DNA from: a virus
IMG/VR virus record: IMGVR_UViG_3300044675_001726
Coordinates: 1 to 24,759 of that record
Length of the DNA stretch: 24,759 bases
Direction: 5' to 3' (one strand)
Shown: positions 6,024 to 13,226 of the stretch, one piece after another
How positions within the stretch are numbered: the stretch's first letter is position 1
Layout of the letters: each line of letters starts with the position of its first letter
Program-made: the position numbers and the translations under genes
The notes under the pieces: model-generated
The model's database searches: none
The model's input: only the letters and a program-made list of their open reading frames with translations
What the model was told of the DNA's origin: nothing

Positions 6024-6130
6024 TATTTCTTTTTCTTTTCTTTTACTGTCCAGATTGGTGCCTTAAGCGAATCCCCACCCCACTCATAGCCTAATGCCTT
6101 TACGACAAACTTAATTATCTTAATACGCAT
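6023..6130 (-). CDS. 35-aa basic mini-protein
   Basis: The gene encodes 35 residues and exactly fills the space between DUF2061 copy 2 and the FmdB gene. It overlaps both (TAATG at the start, TAGTG at the stop), which is strong support for a real gene. The peptide has a basic hydrophobic start (RIKIIKFVVKALG), a central YEWGGDSLKAPIWTV and a Lys-only tail (KEKKKK). No family was recognised. The charge pattern suggests binding to membrane or nucleic acid. Confidence 0.6.
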   Translation of the reverse strand: MRIKIIKFVVKALGYEWGGDSLKAPIWTVKEKKKK

Positions 6131-6330
6131 TACTTTACCTTGTTTCCAAACTTAGCCCAAACTCTTTCGTGTAAGAAATATCCGAGTGCTTCCCAACCAA
6201 TGTAAATAAGAGCACCAAGACTTGCATACTCCCACTCACCAGTAAATAAATAAATTACACCAGCAACACCAACAAGATGAAATGTTTCCCAACTTGCTGT
6301 TTTTAGTAGAGTTCTTTTTGTTGATTCCAT
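6130..6330 (-). CDS. DUF2061 small membrane protein (copy 2)
   Basis: The protein has 66 residues. It shares with the 67-aa protein at 4560-4763 a basic N-terminus, two hydrophobic segments (about 16-30 and 33-50) and the final Y-F-L-H-E-R-V-W motif. It has diverged strongly in the first half, with TASWETFHLVG in place of the usual TWRIIGT. It lies one base downstream of the endolysin stop, so it is co-transcribed with lysis. Membrane location and this neighbour make a lysis-accessory role possible, but the family function is unknown. Confidence 0.8.
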   Translation of the reverse strand: MESTKRTLLKTASWETFHLVGVAGVIYLFTGEWEYASLGALIYIGWEALGYFLHERVWAKFGNKVK

Positions 6331-6945
6331 TTACTTAGCCTTCTTTGCTACTGGTTTCTTAACTACTGGCTTTACTGCAGGCTTTGCTACAACTGGTGCT
6401 ACCACCTTATTGAGAAGCGGAGCATTTTCTTCACCAGTATAAACTGGACGACCCCAACCGACAACTCCATTAAGCAACTTCTTCTTGTTGTTTTTTACAT
6501 AACCACGAGTCTTCTCTACGCACATTCCGCCATTGCGCTGATCTCCCTTTGCAGTTCCTGAAGTGTTTCCCTCAATAACTTGGATTGTTCCATCTCCGTT
6601 GTTCTTGATACAGATTCCAACATGTGAAATACGATTTACACCATCTTCTGGAAAATCAAAATAAATCCAGTCTCCTGCTTGTGGATCATCATTACGAGCA
6701 TCTGACCAACGCCCATTCTTCTTGAACCAATCTGACGCTGCTACTGTTGATGCAGACTTTGGATACTTCTTTGGATCTAATCCCGATGTAAATGCACACC
6801 AAGAAACAAATGACTGGCACCATGGCTGAAAATTCATCCCAGTCCACTTGCCATATTTTGTTTCATTATCTTTAGGGCCTTCAATTGTGCCCACTTCCTT
6901 TTTTGCAATCTCAATGATTGCTTCTAGACTACCTTTTGCTGCCAT
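6331..6945 (-). CDS. Endolysin, CHAP-type amidase/endopeptidase
   Basis: The protein has 204 residues. Residues 5-165 form a CHAP (NlpC/P60-like) domain: nucleophile C43 in WCQSF, general base H108 in SHVG, and E125/N127 in VIEGN as the third polar residue. AGDWIYFDF (90-98) is the usual core strand. Such enzymes cut peptide or amide bonds in peptidoglycan. The last 40 residues are a Pro/Ala/Val/Lys repeat tail (VAKPAVKPVVKKPVAKK) that could bind the anionic wall instead of a folded binding domain. There is no signal peptide, so it needs a holin. A strong AGGAGG and a consensus promoter (6972-7000) precede it. Confidence 0.9.
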   Translation of the reverse strand: MAAKGSLEAIIEIAKKEVGTIEGPKDNETKYGKWTGMNFQPWCQSFVSWCAFTSGLDPKKYPKSASTVAASDWFKKNGRWSDARNDDPQAGDWIYFDFPEDGVNRISHVGICIKNNGDGTIQVIEGNTSGTAKGDQRNGGMCVEKTRGYVKNNKKKLLNGVVGWGRPVYTGEENAPLLNKVVAPVVAKPAVKPVVKKPVAKKAK

Positions 6946-6971
6946 TTTATTCCTCCTTTAAGGACATATCT

Positions 6972-7000
6972 ATTATACCAGTTTACCTACATATTGTAAA
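6972..7000 (-). promoter_or_regulatory. Strong sigma70-type promoter for the endolysin operon
   Basis: Minus strand: TTTACA (7000-6995), a 17-bp spacer, then TATAAT (6977-6972) with an extended TG one base before it (TGGTATAAT). One mismatch in twelve hexamer positions. Transcription would start near 6965, giving a short leader with a perfect AAAGGAGGAAT ribosome site for the endolysin. The -35 lies inside the 3' end of the carbamoyltransferase gene. Confidence 0.8.
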
Positions 7001-8407
7001 GTTGTATTCTTTTTCCCATTTAAGTATATCGTTTTCATCATTTAGGAGCGGTTGACCCTTTATGTTAAGACTAGTATTCAAGAGTATTGGAACTCCAGTT
7101 TGTAGATAAAATTTATTTATAACCCTGTACAATCCTGGATGTTGTTCTCTTGTAACTGTCTGAACTCTAGAAGTACCATCTTCATGAACCACAGAAGGTA
7201 TCTTGTCTGGCTGTAAGCACTTGACTGTGTACTGCATATATGGGCTTTCAAAATCCATATCAAACCATCTATATGCGTGATCTGCTAAAACTACAGGAGC
7301 AAATGGCCTAAATAATTCTCTCTGTTTAATTCTATTTACTTTGTCTTTGATTAGTGGATCTCTTGGGTCTGCAAGAATTGATCTATTTCCTAATGCTCTT
7401 GGACCATATTCTGCTCTTCCTGATGCTACTGCTACTATACCGTCTTTTAATATCCCCTCAATAATTTTCTGAATAGGATATTTTCCACCCAGATCATAAC
7501 CAAGGTATGGGTCTTTCCATTCAAGATGTTTTCCATAAAGTGCAGCAGCAGCACCCAAAGAACTGCCAGCATCTCCAGGGTTTGGCATAATCCAGATCAT
7601 ATCAAATATGTTCCAAAGCATAGTGTTTGCTGATGAGTTAAGTGCACAACCACCCATAAATACTAAATTCTTTTTTCCAGTAATAGAGTATGCCATGTGC
7701 ATAAAATCATTTAGTCTTTGCTCATAGACAACCTGAACTGCTGCAGCAATATCAAACCTATCTTGCTCAGTGATCTTTACTCCCCAATCATTTATTCCCT
7801 GATGAAAATTATATTTTTGTTTTGTATATGAAGGAAAATACTCATCTACTTTTCTATAGTATTTTGTCCAGTCTCCGTATGCTGCCATTCCCATCATGAT
7901 ATATTCTTCTTGATTTGGCATTAGACCTATTAGTTTTGTGAAAGCAGAATAAAATAATCCAAAACTAACTGGATAGTTTTGCTTATACTTTAGCCTAATC
8001 TTATCTCCTTCACCAACCCATATTGTAGATGTGTTGTATTCTCCAATAGCATCAAGCACAACTATTACGGAATCACTAAAAGAACTAGTGTAGTATCCCG
8101 CTGCAGCGTGAGAATAGTGATGACTAAAATGTTTCCTTGGTATACCAGGAATATCAAACCTTGGTTTCCAGTCTCCAGATCCACCCCTTAGAGCCAGCCT
8201 AGAGGCCTTCAGAAGGGGCTTTTCATAGTAGGCAATATGATCTGGTGCCCCATACTGCAAAGCATCTTTTATTAAACTATCATTGATATACCAGTCATTT
8301 TTTTGTTTGCTATATCTTTCTGCATGCCCTGCAAAAAGAATTTCTCCATCTTTGATTAGAGATACTGATGCGTCATGAGATGTTTCGTTTACTCCAAGAA
8401 TTATCAT
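6983..8407 (-). CDS. Carbamoyltransferase, NodU/CmcH (TobZ-like) family
   Basis: The protein has 474 residues. The N-terminal ASKHA half begins LGVNETSHDASVSL (4-17), with H96/H100 (SHHYSH) and D119 (VVLDAIGE) as expected metal/phosphate ligands. MGGCALN (251-257) and NPGDAGSSLGAA (276-287) follow. The C-terminal half carries GRAEYGPRALGNRSILADPR (starting at 330), FRPFAPVV and NTSLNIKGQPLLN. The family uses carbamoyl phosphate and ATP to put a carbamoyl group on hydroxyls of sugars, antibiotics or, in some phages, hydroxymethylated bases. The length is slightly short at the C-terminus but the motifs are complete. AAGGA lies 7 nt before the ATG, and a 79-bp AT-rich spacer separates it from the oxygenase upstream. 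Confidence 0.92.
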   Translation of the reverse strand: MIILGVNETSHDASVSLIKDGEILFAGHAERYSKQKNDWYINDSLIKDALQYGAPDHIAYYEKPLLKASRLALRGGSGDWKPRFDIPGIPRKHFSHHYSHAAAGYYTSSFSDSVIVVLDAIGEYNTSTIWVGEGDKIRLKYKQNYPVSFGLFYSAFTKLIGLMPNQEEYIMMGMAAYGDWTKYYRKVDEYFPSYTKQKYNFHQGINDWGVKITEQDRFDIAAAVQVVYEQRLNDFMHMAYSITGKKNLVFMGGCALNSSANTMLWNIFDMIWIMPNPGDAGSSLGAAAALYGKHLEWKDPYLGYDLGGKYPIQKIIEGILKDGIVAVASGRAEYGPRALGNRSILADPRDPLIKDKVNRIKQRELFRPFAPVVLADHAYRWFDMDFESPYMQYTVKCLQPDKIPSVVHEDGTSRVQTVTREQHPGLYRVINKFYLQTGVPILLNTSLNIKGQPLLNDENDILKWEKEYNFTICR

Positions 8408-8486
8408 ATATTATCCTTAATACAGGTATCTGTTTTTTTTATCATTTTTCTTTATTTCTCTTAGTATTAAGTATGTCTTAATTTTT

Positions 8487-9050
8487 TTAATTAAGGTCTG
8501 GATCAACAATTGTATACCCCCCTGAATGTTCTGTTTGTGTTGTGTGCATGTAGAGTAGGGTTGACCTATGTCCACTTTCTATTTCGGATATTCCATGACT
8601 CCATAATTCTCCGTCACTAACAAAAAATATCCCATCATATTTTTCTGGCTTATATGTAAAGTTAAGATTTGGGAAATATAATTCTCCTCCAGTAAAATTA
8701 TCGTCAAGATATATTACCGTACTATATTCAATGAATTCTTCTGGTGGCTGATCGTCAGCGTGTGCGTTTGCTGAACTACCTTTTGTCCAAACTGAACCAA
8801 AAGATTTAAATGTTTTTATTTGCTTTGTTTCTTCTGGATTAAGTCTTTGGTGTGTCTCGTTAGATAGTAAAGAATATTTTTTTTGAATATCTAAAACTAC
8901 CTTGTTGTATGGATAAGCAGTTCCTCCATACCTAGTCTTGTAATATTCTGGGTAAGGATTAACTTCTGATGGACTGTTAATCTCATTTATTAGTGTCTGT
9001 GCATCTTCAGCAGCAATAAAATTTTTAATTACTACAGGCAATGTTATCAT
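8487..9050 (-). CDS. 2OG-Fe(II) oxygenase of the modification cassette
   Basis: The protein has 187 residues from the ATG at 9050, with GAGG 7 nt upstream; a TTG one codon earlier is less likely. Iron ligands are H97/D99 (NAHADD) and H152 (LWSHGI), with the 2OG-binding R162 ten residues on. YLDDNFTGGELYFP (115-128) is the typical core strand pair. It belongs to the same broad 2OG-FeII_Oxy group as the tandem pair at 718-1874 but is more distant. Placed between a glycosyltransferase and a carbamoyltransferase, it could create the hydroxyl that is later decorated. Its end carries a CTTAATT...AATTAAG inverted repeat. Confidence 0.9.
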   Translation of the reverse strand: MITLPVVIKNFIAAEDAQTLINEINSPSEVNPYPEYYKTRYGGTAYPYNKVVLDIQKKYSLLSNETHQRLNPEETKQIKTFKSFGSVWTKGSSANAHADDQPPEEFIEYSTVIYLDDNFTGGELYFPNLNFTYKPEKYDGIFFVSDGELWSHGISEIESGHRSTLLYMHTTQTEHSGGYTIVDPDLN

Positions 9051-9883
9051 CAATATACCTCATTCTGCACTACATGAAATCTTTGCTCAGAAATTTTATC
9101 TAGATTTGAAAAAAATGTATACTCTACATCGTTTGTATTATATGGGAAGTATTCTAAACTACGGAAATCATAGTCTACAAGATCCATAAGTTCTTTTACT
9201 CCAGGCATAGATTCATCTTTTGATTTAAAAGAATCTATAACTTTTGAATAGTTGTGATATAGAGAAAATGGAACAAAATCATTTTCTTCTATTCTAGGCT
9301 CTTGATCAATAACAAAATTAGTTGGAAGAGCAACTATAGAAATACCTTTGTGCGCTGCATACATGGAAACATATTCCTCAACTCCATAATATTTAAATAT
9401 TGAAATATCAGGAAATAGTTCAAACAAACTAAATTTCATAAAGAAAAAATCTTTAACAAACCAGTTGTTTTTTGTTGCCATTGCAATGCTTGTTTTATTC
9501 CAGTCTGGATAAAACTTATAGTTATTTTTATTAAAAACAATGTCGTGATTGCCTGAAAGTATAATATCTGATTCGTCCTGGTATCTTAATAGTTCAGCAT
9601 CCCAATCCTTTTCAAACATTTTGGCACCATCAACATACATAAAAAAATCAAAATCTTTTCTTTTTTTTAGAAGATAAAAGCATTTAAATCTAGATATTAA
9701 TCTATCCCAGTAGATATGATTGTATTCTATTCCTAAAAACTTTTCTGGCCTTGATATATTTGTTTGGTCGTATACGACAACATGTATATCATTTTGACCA
9801 CTTTGATTTTTTATGAGTTGCTCTACTGCTTGTGGTAGCAACTTGCTTTTGTACCCATAAAAATAAACTAATATTTTTTTCAT
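9050..9883 (-). CDS. GT-A-like glycosyltransferase
   Basis: The protein has 277 residues from the ATG at 9883, reached by TAAAATG coupling; a longer ORF start overlaps the upstream gene. The first strand (KKILVYFYGYK) and a nucleotide-sugar domain layout lead to FFMYVDGAKMFEKDWD (80-95), a DxD-like metal site followed by the W-D pair seen in UDP-GlcNAc/GalNAc-type transferases. Later NHDIVFNK and the acidic GVEEY fit acceptor and catalytic regions. There are no membrane segments. It most likely transfers a sugar to a virion, host-surface or base acceptor; the donor and acceptor cannot be read from the sequence. Confidence 0.7.
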   Translation of the reverse strand: MKKILVYFYGYKSKLLPQAVEQLIKNQSGQNDIHVVVYDQTNISRPEKFLGIEYNHIYWDRLISRFKCFYLLKKRKDFDFFMYVDGAKMFEKDWDAELLRYQDESDIILSGNHDIVFNKNNYKFYPDWNKTSIAMATKNNWFVKDFFFMKFSLFELFPDISIFKYYGVEEYVSMYAAHKGISIVALPTNFVIDQEPRIEENDFVPFSLYHNYSKVIDSFKSKDESMPGVKELMDLVDYDFRSLEYFPYNTNDVEYTFFSNLDKISEQRFHVVQNEVY

Positions 9884-9884
9884 T

Positions 9885-10526
9885 TTATAACAATGGAATC
9901 CAGTGCTGTTCAATTGTATGTTCTCCACCCATAAGCAAAGACTGCAGAGGTTGAATATCATACGCAACTGTTATTCTTGAACCTTCCCAGTCCCAGTCTC
10001 CCATTGCATGAGGGTGTCCCATTTCTGAAACAATCATTCTATTGTTTATGTTGTGATTTGCCACTTCTCTATTTGGATCTCCAAAGAGTCTATAGTATGT
10101 CGTTGATGGCTCAGCCTTTACACAGTAATACCCATGAAAATTAGGAGCGCCAGGTGCACCGTGATCGTGCCAGTTTAACTTTCCATTTCCTGTGGTATTA
10201 ATATTAAACCAACCCTGAACATAATATTGCTGCTTTTCAAAGTCTACGCCATAATATTCACAGGCTTCTTTAACAGTTTTTGATAGTTCGGAGTATAGTT
10301 TATGAAGAGATGGATGATAAAGTTGAAATACATTATACTCTCTCCACTTTACAGTTGACAAACTTCCAGACTCTAGCCAATACCCTGGATCATTTTCCAT
10401 TGTTTCAACGCCACGAAGTTTAGCGCTTTGAATTAGTTCGTATTTTTGTTCTAAAAATTTAGCCAACTGATCTAAATCGTTGTCTAAATATTTTTCAAAA
10501 AACTTATGTTCTCTGTTACTTAACAT
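9885..10526 (-). CDS. Putative 2OG-Fe(II) oxygenase (TIGR02466-like)
   Basis: The protein has 213 residues. The core reads YYVQGWFNIN ... NWHDHGAPG ... FHGYYCVKAEP, resembling the 'WFNI ... HxH ... GxYYV' pattern of the TIGR02466/PF13759 group. Likely iron ligands are H120 and H122 (or D121) with H171 or H173 (GHPHAMG). R184 (SRITVAYDI) would bind 2-oxoglutarate. The group is common in marine and freshwater phages and its substrates are unknown. The gene starts at a TAATG junction with the DUF6065-like gene. Confidence 0.8.
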   Translation of the reverse strand: MLSNREHKFFEKYLDNDLDQLAKFLEQKYELIQSAKLRGVETMENDPGYWLESGSLSTVKWREYNVFQLYHPSLHKLYSELSKTVKEACEYYGVDFEKQQYYVQGWFNINTTGNGKLNWHDHGAPGAPNFHGYYCVKAEPSTTYYRLFGDPNREVANHNINNRMIVSEMGHPHAMGDWDWEGSRITVAYDIQPLQSLLMGGEHTIEQHWIPLL

Positions 10527-11290
10527 TATTCATCTCCCTTGTTGTTTGCTTGTTCTTTGTTATACTTTGCATATTCTTTTTTTCTCCATGCAAATTTTCT
10601 GTAGTGTGCCGTTATGTCAGACCTTCTGTTTTCTGATCTTAGTTGGTGTTTTTCTATAGCCTCAAAAGAATCATCAACTACTAAATTCCAAGGCTCTCTT
10701 TTAATTGGAATCATCTGAAACACTGGTGTTCCCATTGGAATGACTCCTTCAAAATCTCTTTTTATAAAAAATGGTATAAACGCAGGCAGTCCCCATATAT
10801 CAGAATCAACAATGCCAGAAGGAATCCAGAACGGTAGGTCTGGTCTGTTTATTGGCATAGTCATCAATAGAGAATAGTCTTTTGGTGTTTCGTAATACCA
10901 TTGCATCTTAACCCCAAAATGTATTGGGTGAACATCTTTTGGTATTGCCATATCAACATTAGGTCTTTTGTCCATCATCATAAAATTCTTTTTCCAGGAC
11001 AGAGATGGCTTTCCATCTATATCAAGTTTTACTTCTAGGTCATCTTCCAGTAAATACATATACCCAAGAGACATTGCATCTTGAAATGGCAAGCATAGTT
11101 TTGTAGAAACATTTGACCCATCCCCGCCCCTATCGTTTACTGGACACAAAGACTTTAGGTCATTAGTTGTAAAATGTTTTGCCAAATCTCTATACCACTG
11201 TGGTATTTTTTTATAGGATGGCTCTGGAGACAATAGACCTGTGGTCGTATCGTGTGGAATGAAAGTTAATTCTAACTCATTGCTGTCCAT
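10526..11290 (-). CDS. DUF6065-like protein of the modification cassette
   Basis: The protein has 254 residues and is soluble. Conserved-looking blocks are KKIPQWYRDL (27-36), CLPFQDAMSLGYMYLL (66-81) and PKDYSLLMTMPINRPDLPF (starting at 136). GIVDSDIWGLPAFIPFF (159-175) and FEGVIPMGTPVFQMIPIKR complete the set. This order (IPxWY, Gly-Tyr, PxxYSLL, GxVDxD, PxGTPxxQxxP) matches a family that I recall as DUF6065, found with 2OG oxygenases in phages and bacteria. The biochemical role is unknown. The last 50 residues are basic and helical (SENRRSD ... KKEYAKYNK). Confidence 0.65.
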   Translation of the reverse strand: MDSNELELTFIPHDTTTGLLSPEPSYKKIPQWYRDLAKHFTTNDLKSLCPVNDRGGDGSNVSTKLCLPFQDAMSLGYMYLLEDDLEVKLDIDGKPSLSWKKNFMMMDKRPNVDMAIPKDVHPIHFGVKMQWYYETPKDYSLLMTMPINRPDLPFWIPSGIVDSDIWGLPAFIPFFIKRDFEGVIPMGTPVFQMIPIKREPWNLVVDDSFEAIEKHQLRSENRRSDITAHYRKFAWRKKEYAKYNKEQANNKGDE

Positions 11291-11936
11291 AGTAATCCTT
11301 TATTTGTGATATCTCTTCGTCACTTAAGACAACAGACATATCGTACATTGCCGTGCTCTTACTAATAATAGCATACTTTTCTTTTAAGTAGTATTCCCCA
11401 GTATTCTTAATTTTAAAATCAACAAACTCTGAATAGGCATAGTCTGATAGATGTGGCAGGGGCTTTCCAATAATATTTTTTTCACCTATGTAGAATGGTG
11501 TAGGCTCATCCTCTACTCTGGCTATCTTAATGCTAACATTTTTATTTATAAACCAGGGTATATAAAACTTATAGGTTGGATCAAAACACTCTTTATTTTC
11601 TAGATTGTTTAAAGATGGATAGAACTGTCTTTGATGACACTTATCTAAAGCATACAGTGTGCCATCTTTTCTTTCTTCAACCCAAATCTCGGCGTGAGTT
11701 CTTTGCCTAAAAGTAACTATGTTATTTGTTATGTTTATAATTTCTGGCTTTGGATATAGATTAAGGACATAGTTATTTATTGGTTTAAGTATGCTTTTTA
11801 TGTTTAAAATTTCTTTTGAGTTATACTTAGACCATTTGTCTGGTAGTCCAGACTCCATTAAAATTTGAGGCAATGATAAGTTTTCAGAGTTTATCCACCA
11901 TTGGGATCCTGAAATGTTATTTTTTTTAGTTATCAT
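11277..11936 (-). CDS. Unknown protein opening the modification cassette
   Basis: The protein has 219 residues. I do not recognise the family. A helical N-terminus (1-55) leads into a beta-rich middle with YKFYIPWFINKNVSIKI (about 122-138). A Pro-rich turn (EDEPTPFYIGEKNIIGKPLPH) and a C-terminal helix (LSDEEISQIKDYYGQQ) follow. Single Cys residues at about 99 and 116 do not form a clear metal site. It overlaps the DUF6065-like gene by 14 bp and is the first gene after tRNA-Asn. AAAGG precedes the ATG. Its beta core and partner suggest a beta-sandwich companion of the DUF6065-like protein; this is inference. Confidence 0.6.
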   Translation of the reverse strand: MITKKNNISGSQWWINSENLSLPQILMESGLPDKWSKYNSKEILNIKSILKPINNYVLNLYPKPEIINITNNIVTFRQRTHAEIWVEERKDGTLYALDKCHQRQFYPSLNNLENKECFDPTYKFYIPWFINKNVSIKIARVEDEPTPFYIGEKNIIGKPLPHLSDYAYSEFVDFKIKNTGEYYLKEKYAIISKSTAMYDMSVVLSDEEISQIKDYYGQQ

Positions 11937-11960
11937 TTTACCTTTATCTTAAATGTTTTG

Positions 11961-11975
11961 GTATAACAATTATAC
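11961..11975. promoter_or_regulatory. Palindrome overlapping a -10-like box
   Basis: The stretch reads GTATAA-CAA-TTATAC, a perfect 6+6 inverted repeat. On the minus strand it contains TATAAT (11974-11969), placed to start transcription about 25 nt before the ATG of the 219-aa gene and just downstream of tRNA-Asn. No good -35 is visible within the tRNA. It could be an operator, a promoter or both; A/T richness makes chance possible. Confidence 0.4.
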
Positions 11976-11984
11976 ACTAAACTG

Positions 11985-12057
11985 CTGCCCCACCTGGCCT
12001 CGATCCAGGGACATCCGAATTAACAGTTCGGCACTCTACCAACTGAGTTATAGGGCA
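11985..12057 (-). tRNA. tRNA-Asn(GUU)
   Basis: The gene is 73 nt and folds as a full cloverleaf. The acceptor stem TGCCCTA/TGGGGCA has one G-T pair. The D arm is ACTC-AGTTGGTA-GAGT. The anticodon stem CCGAA/TTCGG encloses the loop CTGTTAA, giving anticodon GTT. The T arm CCTGG-ATCGAGG-CCAGG departs slightly from the usual TTCGANN loop. The discriminator is G. The 3' CCA is not encoded (CAG follows), so the host enzyme must add it. Asn codons (AAT/AAC) are frequent in this AT-rich genome, so the tRNA could support translation or mark an integration site. Confidence 0.93.
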
Positions 12058-12093
12058 ATGGGGTAGTTTAAAGTCATACCCAGGACTTTTAAT

Positions 12094-12999
12094 TTACTTA
12101 GATGAATAAGGATAAGACACACCAGACAGAACAACCTTAACTAATGAGTTAATATATTCTGTAAATGCCTTACCAGTATTCTTACTAACATATGATGCTG
12201 AGGTAACTACAGTTGCTCCAGAACTTCCAGCAATATCTGTAACCGAACCGTTATACTTGGTAATTTTTACTTTTCCAAAAGCAACCATATCAAGCCCAGG
12301 ACCTCTGTTAGTTGCCTTTTCAAACTGAGTTGGTGAACCCATGGCTCCTACGCCAATGACTCCAGGAACGCATGCTGGGAATCCAACAAGGTTAGAAAGT
12401 CCATCATTGCCTGTTGCTGCAAAGGATGGGATATTTTTTTCACTTAACTGTGAAACTGAACTAGCAACTGCTGTATTTGTGCAAGCGGGATGCAAAATCT
12501 TTGTACCTGTTTTTAGGTCCATAGATACTCCCGATTGACTAATAGATAGCGCATCAATACTATACTTTTCTGCATTCTTTGATACCCAATCAATTGCTGA
12601 GATAAGCGCTTCAGGAGTTCCACCTAAAGCATTTGATCCAGTAACACGATTCACATTGTTAAAGCGGACAAAAACAATCTTAAGGTTAGGATCTGTTGCA
12701 AGCGCTGCCTTTACCATAGAGTCTCCGTGATATGTAGGATCATTTATGCTCTTAGGCCATGTTGCAGATGCAGCGCCTTTGCCTTCCATAAAGTGTTGCA
12801 TGTTTGGACATGATGCCTCATGATTTTGATTGAGGACAGACTTGGCAGTGAAACAAACTTCGTGAATAATTGCTGGGAAGTTATTAGAATTAATAGCCGA
12901 ATCAATAATGGCAAGAACTTTTTGATCTTGTGCTTGCGCTGGACTTGTTACTGTTAGCATAAGTGTTGCTGCTAGAACTGATAGTAGTACTTTCTTCAT
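12094..12999 (-). CDS. Secreted subtilisin-like serine protease (S8)
   Basis: The protein has 301 residues from the ATG at 12999, which has AAGGA 6 nt upstream; an in-frame start 72 bases earlier would spoil the signal peptide. Signal peptide: KK, hydrophobic core VLLSVLAATLMLTV, cleavage near PAQAQ (20-24). The subtilase triad is D33 (VLAIIDSAI), H91 (YHGDSM) and S260 (AGSSGATV), with oxyanion N198 (ATGNDG). Four cysteines (49, 64, 172, 210) could form disulfides, fitting export. There is no propeptide and it is compact. A phage-encoded exported protease may act on the host surface, on virion proteins or on competing phage receptors. The tRNA follows 36 bp downstream. Confidence 0.9.
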   Translation of the reverse strand: MKKVLLSVLAATLMLTVTSPAQAQDQKVLAIIDSAINSNNFPAIIHEVCFTAKSVLNQNHEASCPNMQHFMEGKGAASATWPKSINDPTYHGDSMVKAALATDPNLKIVFVRFNNVNRVTGSNALGGTPEALISAIDWVSKNAEKYSIDALSISQSGVSMDLKTGTKILHPACTNTAVASSVSQLSEKNIPSFAATGNDGLSNLVGFPACVPGVIGVGAMGSPTQFEKATNRGPGLDMVAFGKVKITKYNGSVTDIAGSSGATVVTSASYVSKNTGKAFTEYINSLVKVVLSGVSYPYSSK

Positions 13000-13016
13000 T
13001 TTATTCCTTTTCATTT

Positions 13017-13220
13017 TTACGATATCATCAATCTGATGACATGACAACATGGGTCGCCACCTGCGTCCCATTCTTCAATTTCTTCTTCATCCATATATTC
13101 GTATCCGCCGTCGTGAGTATTGCAATAAGGAGGTGTAACCCAGCCTCTTTCTATACCGTTTTCAAGCCAGATACCAAACTCTTGCTCTTCAGGCGATAGG
13201 TCATCGTGTGAATGATTCAT
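13017..13220 (-). CDS. 67-aa acidic protein, probably leaderless
   Basis: The protein has 67 residues, strongly acidic (SPEEQEFGIWLENG ... EEEIEEWDAGGDPC). It has three Cys and several His residues (YCNTHDGG ... DPCCH) that could bind metal. I do not know the family by name; a C-N-T-H-D-G ... G-G-D-P-C layout recalls short actinobacterial proteins. The start is notable: the TATACT -10 box lies 6 nt before the ATG, so transcription should begin at the A of ATG and the mRNA would have no leader or ribosome site. The subtilase gene follows. Confidence 0.7.
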   Translation of the reverse strand: MNHSHDDLSPEEQEFGIWLENGIERGWVTPPYCNTHDGGYEYMDEEEIEEWDAGGDPCCHVIRLMIS

Positions 13221-13226
13221 ATAATA

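Noticed and set aside
8404-8445. 13-codon leader ORF overlapping the carbamoyltransferase ATG (ATGA)
   Set aside because: The overlap is suggestive, but the ORF is very short, Lys-rich from an A-run, and has only a weak ribosome site; chance is likely in this AT-rich gap.
8466-8498. CTTAATT-AAAAA-AATTAAG hairpin after the 187-aa oxygenase gene
   Set aside because: All A/T except the closing pair, so very unstable, and there is no U-tract beyond it.
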